Source: Flavobacteriaceae bacterium (GTDB taxonomy: Bacteria; Bacteroidota; Bacteroidia; Flavobacteriales; Flavobacteriaceae). From it: 64,000 nucleotides of DNA. Positions 17,909 to 27,434 of the stretch are shown here, one piece after another (the first letter of the stretch is position 1; the number at the start of each line of letters is the position of its first letter). The translations under genes were made by a program, and so were the position numbers. The DNA is taken from the NCBI GenBank assembly GCA_013214065.1, contig JABSPK010000004.1, positions 62,001 through 126,000 on the forward strand, read 5' to 3'. Under the pieces are notes generated by a model. That model did no database searches, was not told the DNA's origin, and saw only the letters and a list, made by a program, of their open reading frames with translations.

Positions 17909-19687
17909 ATGAAGCAAGTGCTCAATACGATTTACGATCAGGTACGCTTGAAGTCCAATGCGAACCCCATGGCATGCAAAGTGGAACGCATAGAAGACCA
18001 AAGTGGCGTCTCCATATATGGGCTGAACATCGAAAACGAAACGGAATTTATACCCAAACCCATTGAATTGGAATGGTCGATTCCCGCAGTAGACGTCAAA
18101 GGGGTCTGGAAGCCCACAGCCGATTTTTCAAAACGCATCGAAGCCGACTGGGAGCTCGACTATCACGAATCACGCATCTCCATCGATGCGCCGATCCTAT
18201 CCCTATTCGGGGGTAACGATCAAAATGTGCTGACCTTCTCTTGTTCAAATGCCATCAATAAACTGGAGATGGCGGCCAAATACCGAGAAGAAGACAACAA
18301 ATTTTACTGCAAGATCGTCTTCTTCACCGAGTGCAAATACCCGATCAAGGACTTCAATGTTCGTATCCGACTCGACTATCGACCGCTTCATTTTTCAGAG
18401 GCCATTGCCGATACCGCAGGTTGGTGGGAAAGTTTCGATCATCTAAAACCGGCTTTTGTACCTGCTATAGCCAAGCTACCGCTTTATTCGACTTGGTACC
18501 AATTTCATCAAGACCTCGAACGCGATACCTTGCTCAAGGAATGCGGGCTGGCCAAGGCAATGGGGTTTGAGGCCATCATCATCGATGATGGTTGGCAGAC
18601 CAAAGACAACAACCGGGGCTATGATCATACCGGGGATTGGCGACCAGAGCATTTTGATGATTTTCCCGGACTGGTAAAGGACATCCAAGAGTTGGGTTTA
18701 AAAGTCGGACTTTGGTTTTCGGTGCCTTTTTGTGGGGTAAAGTCGGACGCCTATACAAGGTTCAAAGGTAAATTCTTGACCGAAAACCACCGTTGGGCCC
18801 CTGTTTTCGACCCCAGATATCCGGAGGTGAGGGCGTATTTGACGGGTATTTATGTGAATGCCGTCAAACACTGGAACCTCGATGGCCTGAAATTGGATTT
18901 TATCGATGACTTCAAAGGTTATCCCGATACGGATTTTCGACCGGACCCCGCTCGCGATTACGCTTCGATAAACGAGGCTGTTGACGCCTTATTGACCGGT
19001 GTGAGCACGGCAGTGCGTGAGTTGAAACCCGATATTTTCATCGAATTCCGTCAAAAATATACCGGCCCGGCCATGCGCAAGTACGGCAATATGCTCCGTG
19101 CTTTTGATTGCCCTGGTGATTATGTCATGAACCGGGTGCGCATCGCCGATATCAAAATGCTTTGCGGCTCGACCGCGGTACATTCCGACATGGTCACCTG
19201 GCACTTTGAAGAATCGGTAGAAACCGCCGCTTTGCACTATATGAACACCTTTTTCGGCGTGCCCCAGATATCGGTTATGTTACAGGATGCACCAATGGCC
19301 CATCGCCGGATGATTTCTTTTTACACCCAATATTGGACTCAGAACGCCTCCGTCTTCCTTTCCGGGAAATTTATACCGACGGCCCCATTGGGCAATTATC
19401 CCATACAAAAGGCCAACCTTGATGGAAAATGTATCATTGGGGTATTTGAAGCACGATATTTTGATTTGGATACGACAGCATATCAGATTGATGTATTGAA
19501 TGCCTCGACAAGTGAATCGGTGGTCTTTTTGGCATCCGAAGAGCTGCTTTTCCACCTCCAGGTATATAGTTGTGTGGGGGAGTTGTTGGAAGAACGATTG
19601 CTGGCCGTTGCCCAAGGGATCAACCTTCTTTCAGTACCCAAGGGTGGATTGGTCAAATTGTCGAATGCGAAGCAGGTTTCCAATTGA
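17909..19687 (+). CDS. Alpha-galactosidase, GH36-type
   Basis: This 592-residue glycoside hydrolase probably removes terminal alpha-linked galactose from imported oligosaccharides. The catalytic barrel shows GFEAIIIDDGWQ (about residues 220-231), the nucleophile Asp330 in GLKLDFIDD, and an acid/base candidate at Asp400 or Asp404 in AFDCPGD, all in the order expected for GH36/GH27 clan D enzymes. An N-terminal beta-sandwich (1 to about 170) precedes the barrel. It is shorter than classical 720-residue GH36 enzymes. No signal peptide is visible, so it likely works inside the cell. It is followed 23 bp later by galK and then galT, which strongly supports galactose release. Confidence 0.87.
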   Translation: MKQVLNTIYDQVRLKSNANPMACKVERIEDQSGVSIYGLNIENETEFIPKPIELEWSIPAVDVKGVWKPTADFSKRIEADWELDYHESRISIDAPILSLFGGNDQNVLTFSCSNAINKLEMAAKYREEDNKFYCKIVFFTECKYPIKDFNVRIRLDYRPLHFSEAIADTAGWWESFDHLKPAFVPAIAKLPLYSTWYQFHQDLERDTLLKECGLAKAMGFEAIIIDDGWQTKDNNRGYDHTGDWRPEHFDDFPGLVKDIQELGLKVGLWFSVPFCGVKSDAYTRFKGKFLTENHRWAPVFDPRYPEVRAYLTGIYVNAVKHWNLDGLKLDFIDDFKGYPDTDFRPDPARDYASINEAVDALLTGVSTAVRELKPDIFIEFRQKYTGPAMRKYGNMLRAFDCPGDYVMNRVRIADIKMLCGSTAVHSDMVTWHFEESVETAALHYMNTFFGVPQISVMLQDAPMAHRRMISFYTQYWTQNASVFLSGKFIPTAPLGNYPIQKANLDGKCIIGVFEARYFDLDTTAYQIDVLNASTSESVVFLASEELLFHLQVYSCVGELLEERLLAVAQGINLLSVPKGGLVKLSNAKQVSN

Positions 19688-19710
19688 TTCGATAACCCCT
19701 AATTTTAACT

Positions 19711-20829
19711 ATGGAACAAGCTGCGGATGTTGTCATCAGCTCTCCCGGACGGATCAATCTGATCGGGGAACATCTTGATTATAATGGTGGGCTGGTGTTA
19801 CCTGCCGCCATCGATTTGACCGTCGGGTTACGTCTTTCCAAAAAACCAGGTCGGTTCTGTTCAGTGTATTCAAAGAACTACAATGCCTCCTTTGATATCG
19901 ACCTCGATAAGCTTGAGGTCAGTAATGAGGAATGGCATAATTACTTTTTGGGGGTCGTCTATTTTATCGAGCAGGAATTTCCAGGAAGCGTTGAAGGATT
20001 CGAATGTGAAGTCGAGAGTAATCTGCCTATAGGTTCAGGAGTGAGCTCGTCGGCCGCTTTGGAATGTGGTATCGCCAAAGGATTGGATGCGCTTTTCGGT
20101 ATCGGACTCTCCGATGATCAACTCATTGCCGTGGCCCATCGCGCGGAACATCATTTTGTGGGGACCAAATGTGGTATTATGGATCAGTTTGCCGTTGTCA
20201 AAGGCAAAGAGGATCATCTGATCCAATTGAATTGTTTTGACCGTTCCTTCCACTATGTACCTGCCGCCCTGTCACCCTACGCCATCGTTTTGATGAACTC
20301 CAATGTTTCGCACAACTTGGCTACCAGTGAATATAACTTGAGACGTCAAGAATGTGAAACGGCGTTCGCACTTATGCAACAACAGCATCCTGACCTGAAA
20401 GCTTTGGCGATGATACCACGATCGATCGTTGAGGCGAACAAAGCGAATATGGCCAAGAAACTCTACCAACGGGCACGGTATGTGGTCGAGGAGAACCAAC
20501 GCACCAAAGATGCCAGCAAGGCCTTGGAAGCAGGGGATTTGGTCGGATTCGGCCGTAAATTGTTCGAATCGCATCAGGGCTTGAGTTCCTTGTATGAAGT
20601 CAGTTGTGCTGAACTCGATTTTCTGGTAGCAGAGGCCGAAAAACAACCCGGGGTCATCGGTTCCCGAATGATGGGCGGCGGCTTTGGGGGATGCACGATC
20701 AATATCGTACACCAAGACCATGTCGATGCCTTTATCGCTACCGTTTCGAAACGGTACCTGCAAACTTTTAAACGACAGCCCACCCCCCATATCGTTGCCA
20801 TAGGTGATGGTGTCAGACAACGGAACTAA
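19711..20829 (+). CDS. galK: Galactokinase
   Basis: This GHMP-family kinase phosphorylates alpha-D-galactose at C1 using ATP, the first committed step of the Leloir pathway. The 372-residue protein shows all three family motifs: the galactose-binding signature GRINLIGEHLDYNGG (about 13-27), the ATP-binding PIGSGVSSSAALE (about 105-117) and the C-terminal GGGFGGCT (about 321-328). It sits between the alpha-galactosidase and galT with gaps of 23 and 3 bp, so it is translated from the same mRNA. galE and galM are not in the window and must lie elsewhere if the pathway is complete. Confidence 0.97.
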   Translation: MEQAADVVISSPGRINLIGEHLDYNGGLVLPAAIDLTVGLRLSKKPGRFCSVYSKNYNASFDIDLDKLEVSNEEWHNYFLGVVYFIEQEFPGSVEGFECEVESNLPIGSGVSSSAALECGIAKGLDALFGIGLSDDQLIAVAHRAEHHFVGTKCGIMDQFAVVKGKEDHLIQLNCFDRSFHYVPAALSPYAIVLMNSNVSHNLATSEYNLRRQECETAFALMQQQHPDLKALAMIPRSIVEANKANMAKKLYQRARYVVEENQRTKDASKALEAGDLVGFGRKLFESHQGLSSLYEVSCAELDFLVAEAEKQPGVIGSRMMGGGFGGCTINIVHQDHVDAFIATVSKRYLQTFKRQPTPHIVAIGDGVRQRN

Positions 20830-20832
20830 CTT

Positions 20833-21885
20833 ATGGATACCGAATTTAAAGAACGCCCGCATCGACGCTACAACATTTTGACCGGTGAATGGCTATTGGT
20901 CTCTCCGCATCGTACCAAACGGCCTTGGCAAGGCAAAGTCGAGAAGCTGTCCCTTACCTCAAGACCATCGTATGATCCCGATTGTTATCTATGTCCGGGT
21001 AACCGAAGGGCAAATGGTGCAATCAACGAAGTCTATACGGATACGTTCGCTTTTGACAATGACTTTGGGGCGATAACCTTCGACAGTAGTACGGATTTGT
21101 ATGAAGATGGACTGTTACGTGCACAAGGCGAACAAGGCATCTGCCGTGTCATTTGCTTTTCTCCAGACCATAGTTTGACACTGCCCATGATGTCGGTACC
21201 CGCTATTCAAAAGGTAGTACGGCTATGGAAGCAGGAGTATAGTGATTTGGGTAGCCGCCCTGAAATCAACCACGTGCAGATTTTTGAGAACAAAGGGGAA
21301 TTAATGGGATGTAGTAATCCCCATCCGCACGGTCAGATCTGGGCGCAATCATCGATCCCCGAAGAACCTTTGAAAAAAGGGATACAGCAATTGTCGCATT
21401 TTACCGCTAAGGGCCAAAGTCTTTTGGGTTCTTATCTTGACCAAGAGTTAGCGATGGGTGAACGGATCGTTGCCGAGAATGCGCATTTTGTGGCCATAGT
21501 CCCTTTTTGGGCCGTTTGGCCTTACGAAACGATGATCGTTCCGAAACGCCACATGCAACATATCGGTCAACTCAATCCAGAAGAAGAAGCGGATTTAGCC
21601 GAAATGATCAAAAGGGTCACGACGAAATACGACAACTTGTTCGAAACCTCGTTTCCGTATTCGGCAGGGATCCATCAGGCCCCAACTGACGGCCAACCCC
21701 ACCCGGAATGGCATTTTCATATGGTCTTTTACCCACCCTTATTGCGATCGGCCACGGTAAAAAAATTCATGGTCGGGTATGAACTGTTCGGCAATCCCCA
21801 GCGCGATATTACCGCCGAACAGGCAGCGGATACCTTGAAGATGCTTTCCGAAGTCCATTATCTGAAAAAAGTAAGGAGGTCATGA
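20833..21885 (+). CDS. galT: Galactose-1-phosphate uridylyltransferase
   Basis: This enzyme exchanges galactose-1-phosphate with UDP-glucose to give UDP-galactose and glucose-1-phosphate. The 350-residue protein carries the HIT-like active site with N162-P-H-P-H-G-Q168, where His166 is the expected uridylylated residue, and the zinc-site cysteines in CYLCPGN near residues 54-60. It starts 3 bp after the galK stop and is the last gene of the galactose operon. It is convergent with the HMCES gene, with 25 bp between the stops and no obvious terminator. Confidence 0.97.
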   Translation: MDTEFKERPHRRYNILTGEWLLVSPHRTKRPWQGKVEKLSLTSRPSYDPDCYLCPGNRRANGAINEVYTDTFAFDNDFGAITFDSSTDLYEDGLLRAQGEQGICRVICFSPDHSLTLPMMSVPAIQKVVRLWKQEYSDLGSRPEINHVQIFENKGELMGCSNPHPHGQIWAQSSIPEEPLKKGIQQLSHFTAKGQSLLGSYLDQELAMGERIVAENAHFVAIVPFWAVWPYETMIVPKRHMQHIGQLNPEEEADLAEMIKRVTTKYDNLFETSFPYSAGIHQAPTDGQPHPEWHFHMVFYPPLLRSATVKKFMVGYELFGNPQRDITAEQAADTLKMLSEVHYLKKVRRS

Positions 21886-21910
21886 GCAAAGATGCTACCT
21901 TGCCTTAGGG

Positions 21911-22666
21911 TCAATACGATATCGAAACTTCTGGATAGGGGACTTTTTCGATGATGGCATCGTGGTTTGAATCAACGGATCTACTGTACAGATCCCGGCT
22001 TACGGGATGGGCCTGTAACGCACCTTCCCATAGATCGTTATCGATGAGGTTTTGGACCTCCTGTTCCCCGTTGCCATCATAAAGCCATTCGTCTTTGTCT
22101 TGCAAATCGATGATGACCGGCCGCCTTTGTTTGTCATTATGGATACTGGCGAACATGGGGGTCGCGGCCTTGGTCAACACGGTAAAGGTGCGTCTACCAT
22201 CGAGCGTGTTCGTATAAATGCCTGCCAGTAACAAAGGGTCGTTGTCTTTACGACTGAAATAAAACGGGACTTTGAAATCGCGGCCTTTTACCTTGACCCT
22301 GGTATTATGGGGTTCGAAGAACCCATCTACCGGAATAAGGCAACGTTGGTGGCGCCAAGCGTGACGATAGATGAAATGGTCGAAAAGTTTTTCCGATTTG
22401 GCATTCAGTCCACCAAAGGTTTTTGGATTCTTAAAGTACTCAGCGAAATCTGCTTGTCGCCGATTCGAGGGCATGATGCCCCACATGTTGGGGGAGAGGT
22501 GATCTGGCCGTTCTTGGGTAATGGACCACATGATCGGGTGCGCCCATCCGTTGGCGTGGAACAGGATGAGTTCAAGGTCATCGGGGATTTCCCCTAATCC
22601 GGCTTCCAAATTCGCCCAACGTTGGATGGAGGCTTTTTTCCGTGATTGTCTGGTATTGTAACACAT
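21911..22666 (-). CDS. HMCES/YedK (SRAP) DNA-protein crosslink protein
   Basis: SRAP-domain proteins protect abasic sites in single-stranded DNA by forming a covalent thiazolidine link through Cys2. I start the gene at ATG 22664-22666 because it places Cys at position 2 (MCYNTRQ), as required after Met removal; the open frame extends upstream but the extension has no homologous look. The resulting 251-residue length is normal. Other active-site elements are the glutamate in PVDGFFEPH and the histidine in FASIHNDKQRRPVII. It is the downstream neighbour of the P1 peptidase gene on the same strand, 38 bp apart, with no evident functional link. Confidence 0.9.
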   Translation of the reverse strand: MCYNTRQSRKKASIQRWANLEAGLGEIPDDLELILFHANGWAHPIMWSITQERPDHLSPNMWGIMPSNRRQADFAEYFKNPKTFGGLNAKSEKLFDHFIYRHAWRHQRCLIPVDGFFEPHNTRVKVKGRDFKVPFYFSRKDNDPLLLAGIYTNTLDGRRTFTVLTKAATPMFASIHNDKQRRPVIIDLQDKDEWLYDGNGEQEVQNLIDNDLWEGALQAHPVSRDLYSRSVDSNHDAIIEKVPYPEVSISY

Positions 22667-22704
22667 GCTGATGACTCGGTCGATGAAGGTTGCGAAACGG
22701 CTGG

Positions 22705-23880
22705 TTATTCGTTGATCCGGTTGTACTTTTTCAAGGTGGCGATCAAAAGATCGTGCGGTATGGCATAGGCGGTATTGCCGTTGATCCCCTCCATGTCCTC
22801 TGCTGCTATCATGGCATTGATGATGGCTTCTTCCACCGCTTGCACCGTGCTTTGAAAGATCCAATTCATCTGGTCGTTCGGAAGGCTTTCGACTTGAACG
22901 ATTTCGTTTCGATCAAAGGCACCTTCATTGGCCGTTGAAAAAGCGATAAAGATATCCCCTGATCCGTTAGCACCTCGGCCACCCACATTGCCGATACCCA
23001 AAGGCACACGCTGCGCCACCCGTTTTAGCTGATGCGGCAGCAATGGGGCATCGGTGGCAACGACAACGATGATCGAACCATCACCCTCTTGCCGATTGGC
23101 CATAGGGGGTTTATTTAGCTTGTAATTCAGGGTATCCCGAAGTTCTTGGCCGACAGGGACGCCAGCTATGGTCAAATTGGATTTAAAACCGAAATTGGCC
23201 TGCACCAAGGCGCCGAGGGTGTAGGTCGAGTCCTTGATTTTGAATTGTCTTGAAGCCGTTCCGGTACCGCCTTTGAATCCCAAGCACATCATTCCCGTAC
23301 CTCCGCCGATATTCCCTTCTTGGATCGCACCGGTCTTGGCATCGGCAATGGCCTCGAGCACATGTTCTTCCTTCACATGAAAACCATAGATGTCGTTCAA
23401 AAACCCGTCGTAGGTTTCGGCGACTACCGGGTAGGTATACCACCAGTCTTCACCGCGGTACCAGTCAGAGTCGACATACCACTTTAAAACCGCCTGGCGA
23501 ACGGTACCCACACTATTGGTATTGGTAATCATTATGGGTGTTTCAAGGAAACCTGATTCGGTGACCCAAGTCGTACCCGTCATTTCGCCATTCCCGTTCA
23601 AACTATACCAATTCGCAAAAACAGGACTGAATTTTTTGGCTTTTCCGCGAGGAAAAATGGCGGTGACCCCGGTACGGATCGGTCCTTTACCTACAATATT
23701 CGACCCTTCCCCTTCGATAATAGTTGCATAGCCCACCTCGAGACCATTCACGTCGGTGATGGCGTTCAATGGACCGGGTTTTCCGAAAAAGGGAATACCC
23801 AGGTCACGTGCCCTGGGTTTTTGGGCCAAGCAATGGGCCGTAGCCAATACGAATAGTAAAAAGATGGTAGTGCGTTTCAT
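22705..23880 (-). CDS. P1-family (DmpA-type) aminopeptidase, secreted
   Basis: Members of the S58/DmpA family are self-cleaving N-terminal nucleophile hydrolases acting on beta-peptides or D-/L-aminopeptides. The 391-residue protein begins with a signal peptide ending near CLAQKPRARDLGIPFFGKPGPLNAITDV, and the family's N-terminal signature GPLNAITDVNGLEVG follows. Inside are GNIGGGTGMMCLGFKGGTGTASR and a likely autocleavage/nucleophile serine in EGDGSIIVVVATDAPLLPHQL. It was probably exported to the periplasm. It is monocistronic or co-transcribed with the HMCES gene. Substrate specificity is not predictable. Confidence 0.9.
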   Translation of the reverse strand: MKRTTIFLLFVLATAHCLAQKPRARDLGIPFFGKPGPLNAITDVNGLEVGYATIIEGEGSNIVGKGPIRTGVTAIFPRGKAKKFSPVFANWYSLNGNGEMTGTTWVTESGFLETPIMITNTNSVGTVRQAVLKWYVDSDWYRGEDWWYTYPVVAETYDGFLNDIYGFHVKEEHVLEAIADAKTGAIQEGNIGGGTGMMCLGFKGGTGTASRQFKIKDSTYTLGALVQANFGFKSNLTIAGVPVGQELRDTLNYKLNKPPMANRQEGDGSIIVVVATDAPLLPHQLKRVAQRVPLGIGNVGGRGANGSGDIFIAFSTANEGAFDRNEIVQVESLPNDQMNWIFQSTVQAVEEAIINAMIAAEDMEGINGNTAYAIPHDLLIATLKKYNRINE

Positions 23881-23954
23881 GGGTTTCGGTGTTTTTGGTG
23901 TTCAGATGCACCAGTAAGCTACCGAAAATCAATAAAACAACAAATCTGCCCGGG

Positions 23955-24398
23955 TCATTTTCGAGAAGTCCACAACATCATAAACCCGATGAACATGAAT
24001 ATGGTAGCCCACGAAAGGGTTTCCATTTCCAGGATCTTGTGCGATGAGAAGGTGATAATACCTAGACCGCACAAGAGATAGGCGCTTGCCAAGTATTTCC
24101 AGATTTCTGACCGGTAAACGAAATAATCAAGGCGTTGGCTTAGGCTCCGACCTAGATGAAGTGCCTTAGGAATATCCTTGGTGTATTCTTCGGTTTGAAC
24201 GCCGGTCCCTTTCGGACGCTCAGTGGGTTGGTTCAAGATTTCTTGGGCTTTTTCCAAGTCTTCCTCCCCTATGGTGATGGTGTAGGTCGTGGGATTACCT
24301 TGATACTTTTTGATAAGGGTACTTAGACCTGCGTTCCTTAATTTTTGTGACGTTAGGATGGCGGTAGTGACGTTGTGGTATGAAATTAGGGCTACCAT
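23955..24398 (-). CDS. DUF2007-domain membrane protein
   Basis: This 147-residue protein combines an N-terminal DUF2007 (putative signal-transducing protein, PII-like fold) domain at about residues 3-65, with TSQKLRNAGLSTLIKKYQGNPTTYTITIGEEDLEKAQEIL, and two C-terminal hydrophobic helices (about 95-115 and 122-143). DUF2007 proteins are small and usually soluble; a two-helix membrane tail is seen in many Bacteroidota versions. Function is unknown. It stands alone between the P1 peptidase and a LamG-like lipoprotein. Confidence 0.75.
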   Translation of the reverse strand: MVALISYHNVTTAILTSQKLRNAGLSTLIKKYQGNPTTYTITIGEEDLEKAQEILNQPTERPKGTGVQTEEYTKDIPKALHLGRSLSQRLDYFVYRSEIWKYLASAYLLCGLGIITFSSHKILEMETLSWATIFMFIGFMMLWTSRK

Positions 24399-24500
24399 GA
24401 TCGTGGTTGTAGGTTTTATAGGTTGAATTTGTAGACGGCAGGAGTCGGTCTATGCTAGAAAATCGTTTGGGGAACAAGGCATAATGGAAGCTAAATCCAC

Positions 24501-25343
24501 TCAATTAGAGGTCGAAATCGCCCATTTTTCAAGCAATTCAGTGACAACTTGATCCAATTCCTCCGGTGTCAATGGAGTATGGAAAGCAATGACCTCATGA
24601 TAACCGAATTGACCGTTTTGTCCATTGCCACTAGAACCGAGAAAGAAAGCATTCGAGAGATCTTTATCGTCGGTCTCGGCATAAAAGAGATGGCGCCCAT
24701 CATTGCCCGGAAGGTCGGCTGCATCAGGATTGACTTTTTCCGTTCCACCATTGAAATACCCTTCGGGCATACTTCCGAACCGTTCGGTGTTTGCCTGTCG
24801 TAGCAGGTAGCGTGATGCATCGCCGAAATCGATAAGGCTGTTCCCGAGTATGGTACTATAACTATCGGATTCGATGATGGTACCGACCAGCAAAAAGGCG
24901 GTTACGTTTTGGCCAAGATCCTCAACCCCCAAGACCCCGTTGAAAAACCCGATGACCTGATCGTTTTCGGCATCGAACACCATACGTTCGGCTTGAGGGA
25001 GTGCCATGACATCACCGATTTCACTTTGCCAACCCGATACGAGCTCACCTTCCAAGGCCAATGCCCCATGGTTTGAAGCATCCAGCCAGAGCAGGACTTT
25101 TCCTGAAATATCGAATCCACTGGGATCATCGGTGTCGGAATCGGAATCGTCGTCGGAATCCATGTCATCATCCGAATCGGGGTCCGTCGGTTCGTCCATT
25201 TCGCCGGTATCTTCGGCCATTTCCTCTTCCACCGGTTCCTCACTGACAATTACGGCTTGGTTATCATCGCTGCCACAAGCGAACAGCAAGACCATAAGGC
25301 TAAGCAGACCCAATACCGCTAATTTGGATTTTAGACCGATCAT
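24501..25343 (-). CDS. LamG-like lipoprotein with acidic Asp/Ser linker
   Basis: I take the start at ATG 25341-25343, giving 280 residues with a normal type II signal peptide and lipobox LLFAC; the longer open frame (to 25442) would place 33 hydrophilic residues before it. After the Cys come acidic segments (EEPVEEEMAED) and a long Asp/Ser run (residues about 55-80) resembling a flexible surface stalk. The rest (about 85-280) looks like a concanavalin/LamG-like sandwich (VLLWLDASNHGAL...YHEVIAFHTPLTPEELDQVVTELLEKW), a fold often used for glycan binding. Ligand unknown. Its neighbours are unrelated small genes. Confidence 0.72.
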   Translation of the reverse strand: MIGLKSKLAVLGLLSLMVLLFACGSDDNQAVIVSEEPVEEEMAEDTGEMDEPTDPDSDDDMDSDDDSDSDTDDPSGFDISGKVLLWLDASNHGALALEGELVSGWQSEIGDVMALPQAERMVFDAENDQVIGFFNGVLGVEDLGQNVTAFLLVGTIIESDSYSTILGNSLIDFGDASRYLLRQANTERFGSMPEGYFNGGTEKVNPDAADLPGNDGRHLFYAETDDKDLSNAFFLGSSGNGQNGQFGYHEVIAFHTPLTPEELDQVVTELLEKWAISTSN

Positions 25344-25548
25344 CAATTGTATGATGTCGCTGTTGGCATTTTTCTTGGCGTAGAATTCGGCGGCTAATCG
25401 AGCATGATCCATAGGGAAAGTTTTAATGATTTGGAACTTCAATTTCGCTTGAATCGTTGAATGGCCATAATGCCATGTAGCCGATGGGTCTGATTATGGT
25501 ATGGACGGGCTTGAAAAGTTAACAAGTGGGAAATGAGGGGGTGTTACA

Positions 25549-25953
25549 TTAAGCAGCCGATTTTCGAAGGATCTTGCGGCCGATCCGAATGCCTAAAAAG
25601 ACTTGGACCGGTACACTAAGTACCCATATGATACGGAACCAGGTAGCTACGGGATTTAAGGGTCCTAATGCGGCGTAAAGATCAATGGCCAGGCCAATGG
25701 CTAAGAAGAACAACGCGATAACCAAGCTGTATTTTTTTGCGATGACCAGCGCTAGAAAAGGCCCGACGGTTCCCCCGATGAAAGCCGAGACCAACATGCC
25801 GATTTGTTGGGGTAAAGTAAAAGGGAGGTTTTCAGGACCCCAATGTATACCAAAACTGTTCCATATTCGAGTCAATAATCCTTGAACGATGAAAACACTT
25901 AGCAATCCTATAAGGATGGCCAGCGCGATTCGAATACCAGGTGTTGTTTTCAT
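25549..25953 (-). CDS. Four-helix membrane protein of unknown function
   Basis: This 134-residue protein has about four hydrophobic helices and a basic C-terminus (RKILRKS). The start at ATG 25951-25953 overlaps the stop of the upstream VOC gene (25950-25952) by the ATGA type, showing translational coupling. The alternative longer start at 25980 would add nine residues inside the VOC coding region. I do not recognise a named family; it resembles small hypothetical integral membrane proteins of flavobacteria. No function is proposed. Confidence 0.68.
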   Translation of the reverse strand: MKTTPGIRIALAILIGLLSVFIVQGLLTRIWNSFGIHWGPENLPFTLPQQIGMLVSAFIGGTVGPFLALVIAKKYSLVIALFFLAIGLAIDLYAALGPLNPVATWFRIIWVLSVPVQVFLGIRIGRKILRKSAA

Positions 25954-26348
25954 TTTGCCTTTAGTTGTAGGAGGTCCCAAAGATTGCCATAAAGGTCCTT
26001 AAAGACGGCAACGGTACCATACGGGGCTTCTTTGGGAGGGCGTTCGAATTCGATCCCCTGGGCCACCATGTCATGGTAATCACGCCAAAAATCGTCCGTA
26101 TTCAAAAACAGAAAGACCCTGCCCCCGGTTTGATTGCCGATGCGGCTTTCTTGTTCAGGTGTGCTGGCTTTGGCCAATAACAGCTTGGTGCCGGATCCGT
26201 TCGGAGGCGAAACTACCACCCATCGCTTGTTCTGCTCGGGCTGATCACCGTCTTCGATCAGTTCAAAGCGCAATTTTTGAGTGTAAAATGCAATAGCTTC
26301 GTCATAATCTCGTACTACTAGGGCCACATGTACGATGGATTGTCGCAT
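25950..26348 (-). CDS. VOC-family (glyoxalase-like) protein
   Basis: This 132-residue protein carries a single vicinal-oxygen-chelate domain: SIVHVALVVRDYDEAIAFYTQKLRFELIED, then AVFKDLYGNLWDLLQ at the C-terminus, which is diagnostic for glyoxalase/bleomycin-resistance folds. His near residue 6 and a glutamate-position replaced by aspartate-rich end suggest a metal-binding site, but the exact reaction cannot be told. ATG at 26346-26348 starts it at MRQSIVHV; the longer frame to 26402 has no homologous appearance. It is coupled to the downstream four-helix membrane protein gene. Confidence 0.82.
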   Translation of the reverse strand: MRQSIVHVALVVRDYDEAIAFYTQKLRFELIEDGDQPEQNKRWVVVSPPNGSGTKLLLAKASTPEQESRIGNQTGGRVFLFLNTDDFWRDYHDMVAQGIEFERPPKEAPYGTVAVFKDLYGNLWDLLQLKAK

Positions 26349-26437
26349 CCGTTTGATTTCGCGTTCGTCGCTAAAAAATACGAATTGTGCGGCGAAGGGC
26401 AAGGAGGCCTCCAGACTTTGGCTTGAAAACGAGCCCT

Positions 26438-27247
26438 TTATTCACAATCGTCGAGCAGGGGCAGGGCGAAGTCGAGCAAGAACTGGTATTTATCGGTATT
26501 ATCGGTTTCACCGATGCTATGCACCAAAGCCGCTTTTTCACCGATACCTAAGTCTTCGTAGGTTTCCATGATGATGTACCCGAAATCAGGGTCGTGGATG
26601 TCGGGATCGTCAGCATCGGTCGAAGAACCCGGTTCTCTTCGGTAAACGAATTGGATCGGTGGCGCGTCAGCCGAAACATCATTCGGGGGGTACCACCAGT
26701 CGGGATCGCCCCAGGTGTTGCCCGGTAGGGCATTGTACATATAGAGCCCTTTGATGCCCGCGGTCCCGTTGTGACTGTATTTCCAACTCAAGATGCTTCC
26801 CCGTGAAGAACCGCCAATGATGATGTTCGAGGTGTCGAAGTTGTACGCTTGGGCATTTGCCATGACCCAGGCGAACATCAATTCGGCATCGTTCCATCCG
26901 GTTTCAACTTCTTCCTGGGTATTGACCGCGGTCAACGATTCCCAGGCGATTACCGAAATTCCAGCCGCATTCAATTCCTCAACGATCGAGTTCGGCATGG
27001 CCGTCGTACCGCCATTGCCGTGGGCATCGAAATAAAGTGGTGTCGGGCAGGCGGAGGCCGCCTTGTAAATATCGACAAATTGTCGGGGATCATCACCGTA
27101 AGCCACGCCTAAGGCCACAAGGCTTTCGGTCGATACCTGTCCGACAGGGTTTTGATCACCTTCCGGTGCTGGGGCGTCGATGGTGTTATCAGATGAACTG
27201 CAGGCTATAAGCAGGCACAGGGGTAGGAGTATCCAAAGGTTTTTCAT
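26438..27247 (-). CDS. Esterase-like lipoprotein (alpha/beta hydrolase)
   Basis: This 269-residue lipoprotein has a type II signal peptide with LLIAC and a nucleophile elbow GGSSRGS in IIIGGSSRGSILSWKYS, placing it in the alpha/beta-hydrolase superfamily close to feruloyl-esterase/dienelactone-hydrolase-like proteins. The oxyanion region is YFDAHGNGGTTAMPN, and a late HSIGETDN may supply the histidine. A substrate is not evident. It is transcribed toward the VOC gene, 89 bp away, and behind it lies the AraC remnant. Confidence 0.74.
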   Translation of the reverse strand: MKNLWILLPLCLLIACSSSDNTIDAPAPEGDQNPVGQVSTESLVALGVAYGDDPRQFVDIYKAASACPTPLYFDAHGNGGTTAMPNSIVEELNAAGISVIAWESLTAVNTQEEVETGWNDAELMFAWVMANAQAYNFDTSNIIIGGSSRGSILSWKYSHNGTAGIKGLYMYNALPGNTWGDPDWWYPPNDVSADAPPIQFVYRREPGSSTDADDPDIHDPDFGYIIMETYEDLGIGEKAALVHSIGETDNTDKYQFLLDFALPLLDDCE

Positions 27248-27434
27248 GGCAGGTGTGTTTTTGTAAGCTTAGACCCGAAAGGCACCCTAAGGTTTAATTA
27301 CGGGCGATTTTGATTGGATTTTGGGAGTCGGGCCGCCCATAGGACAACGGTTTAAAACGAGAATTCGTATGGATGGTAACGGATATGGCTGTAAAGGAGA
27401 ACCCCGAAGCTGGGGGACAGGGTATTCGAAGGAC

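Noticed and set aside
22667-22864. Longer start of the HMCES/YedK protein overlapping the P1 peptidase gene
   Set aside because: Catalytic Cys must be residue 2; the extension is antisense to the peptidase coding sequence.
25344-25442. N-terminal extension of the LamG-like lipoprotein
   Set aside because: It would bury the lipoprotein signal peptide behind 33 hydrophilic residues; the start at 25343 gives a proper lipobox distance.
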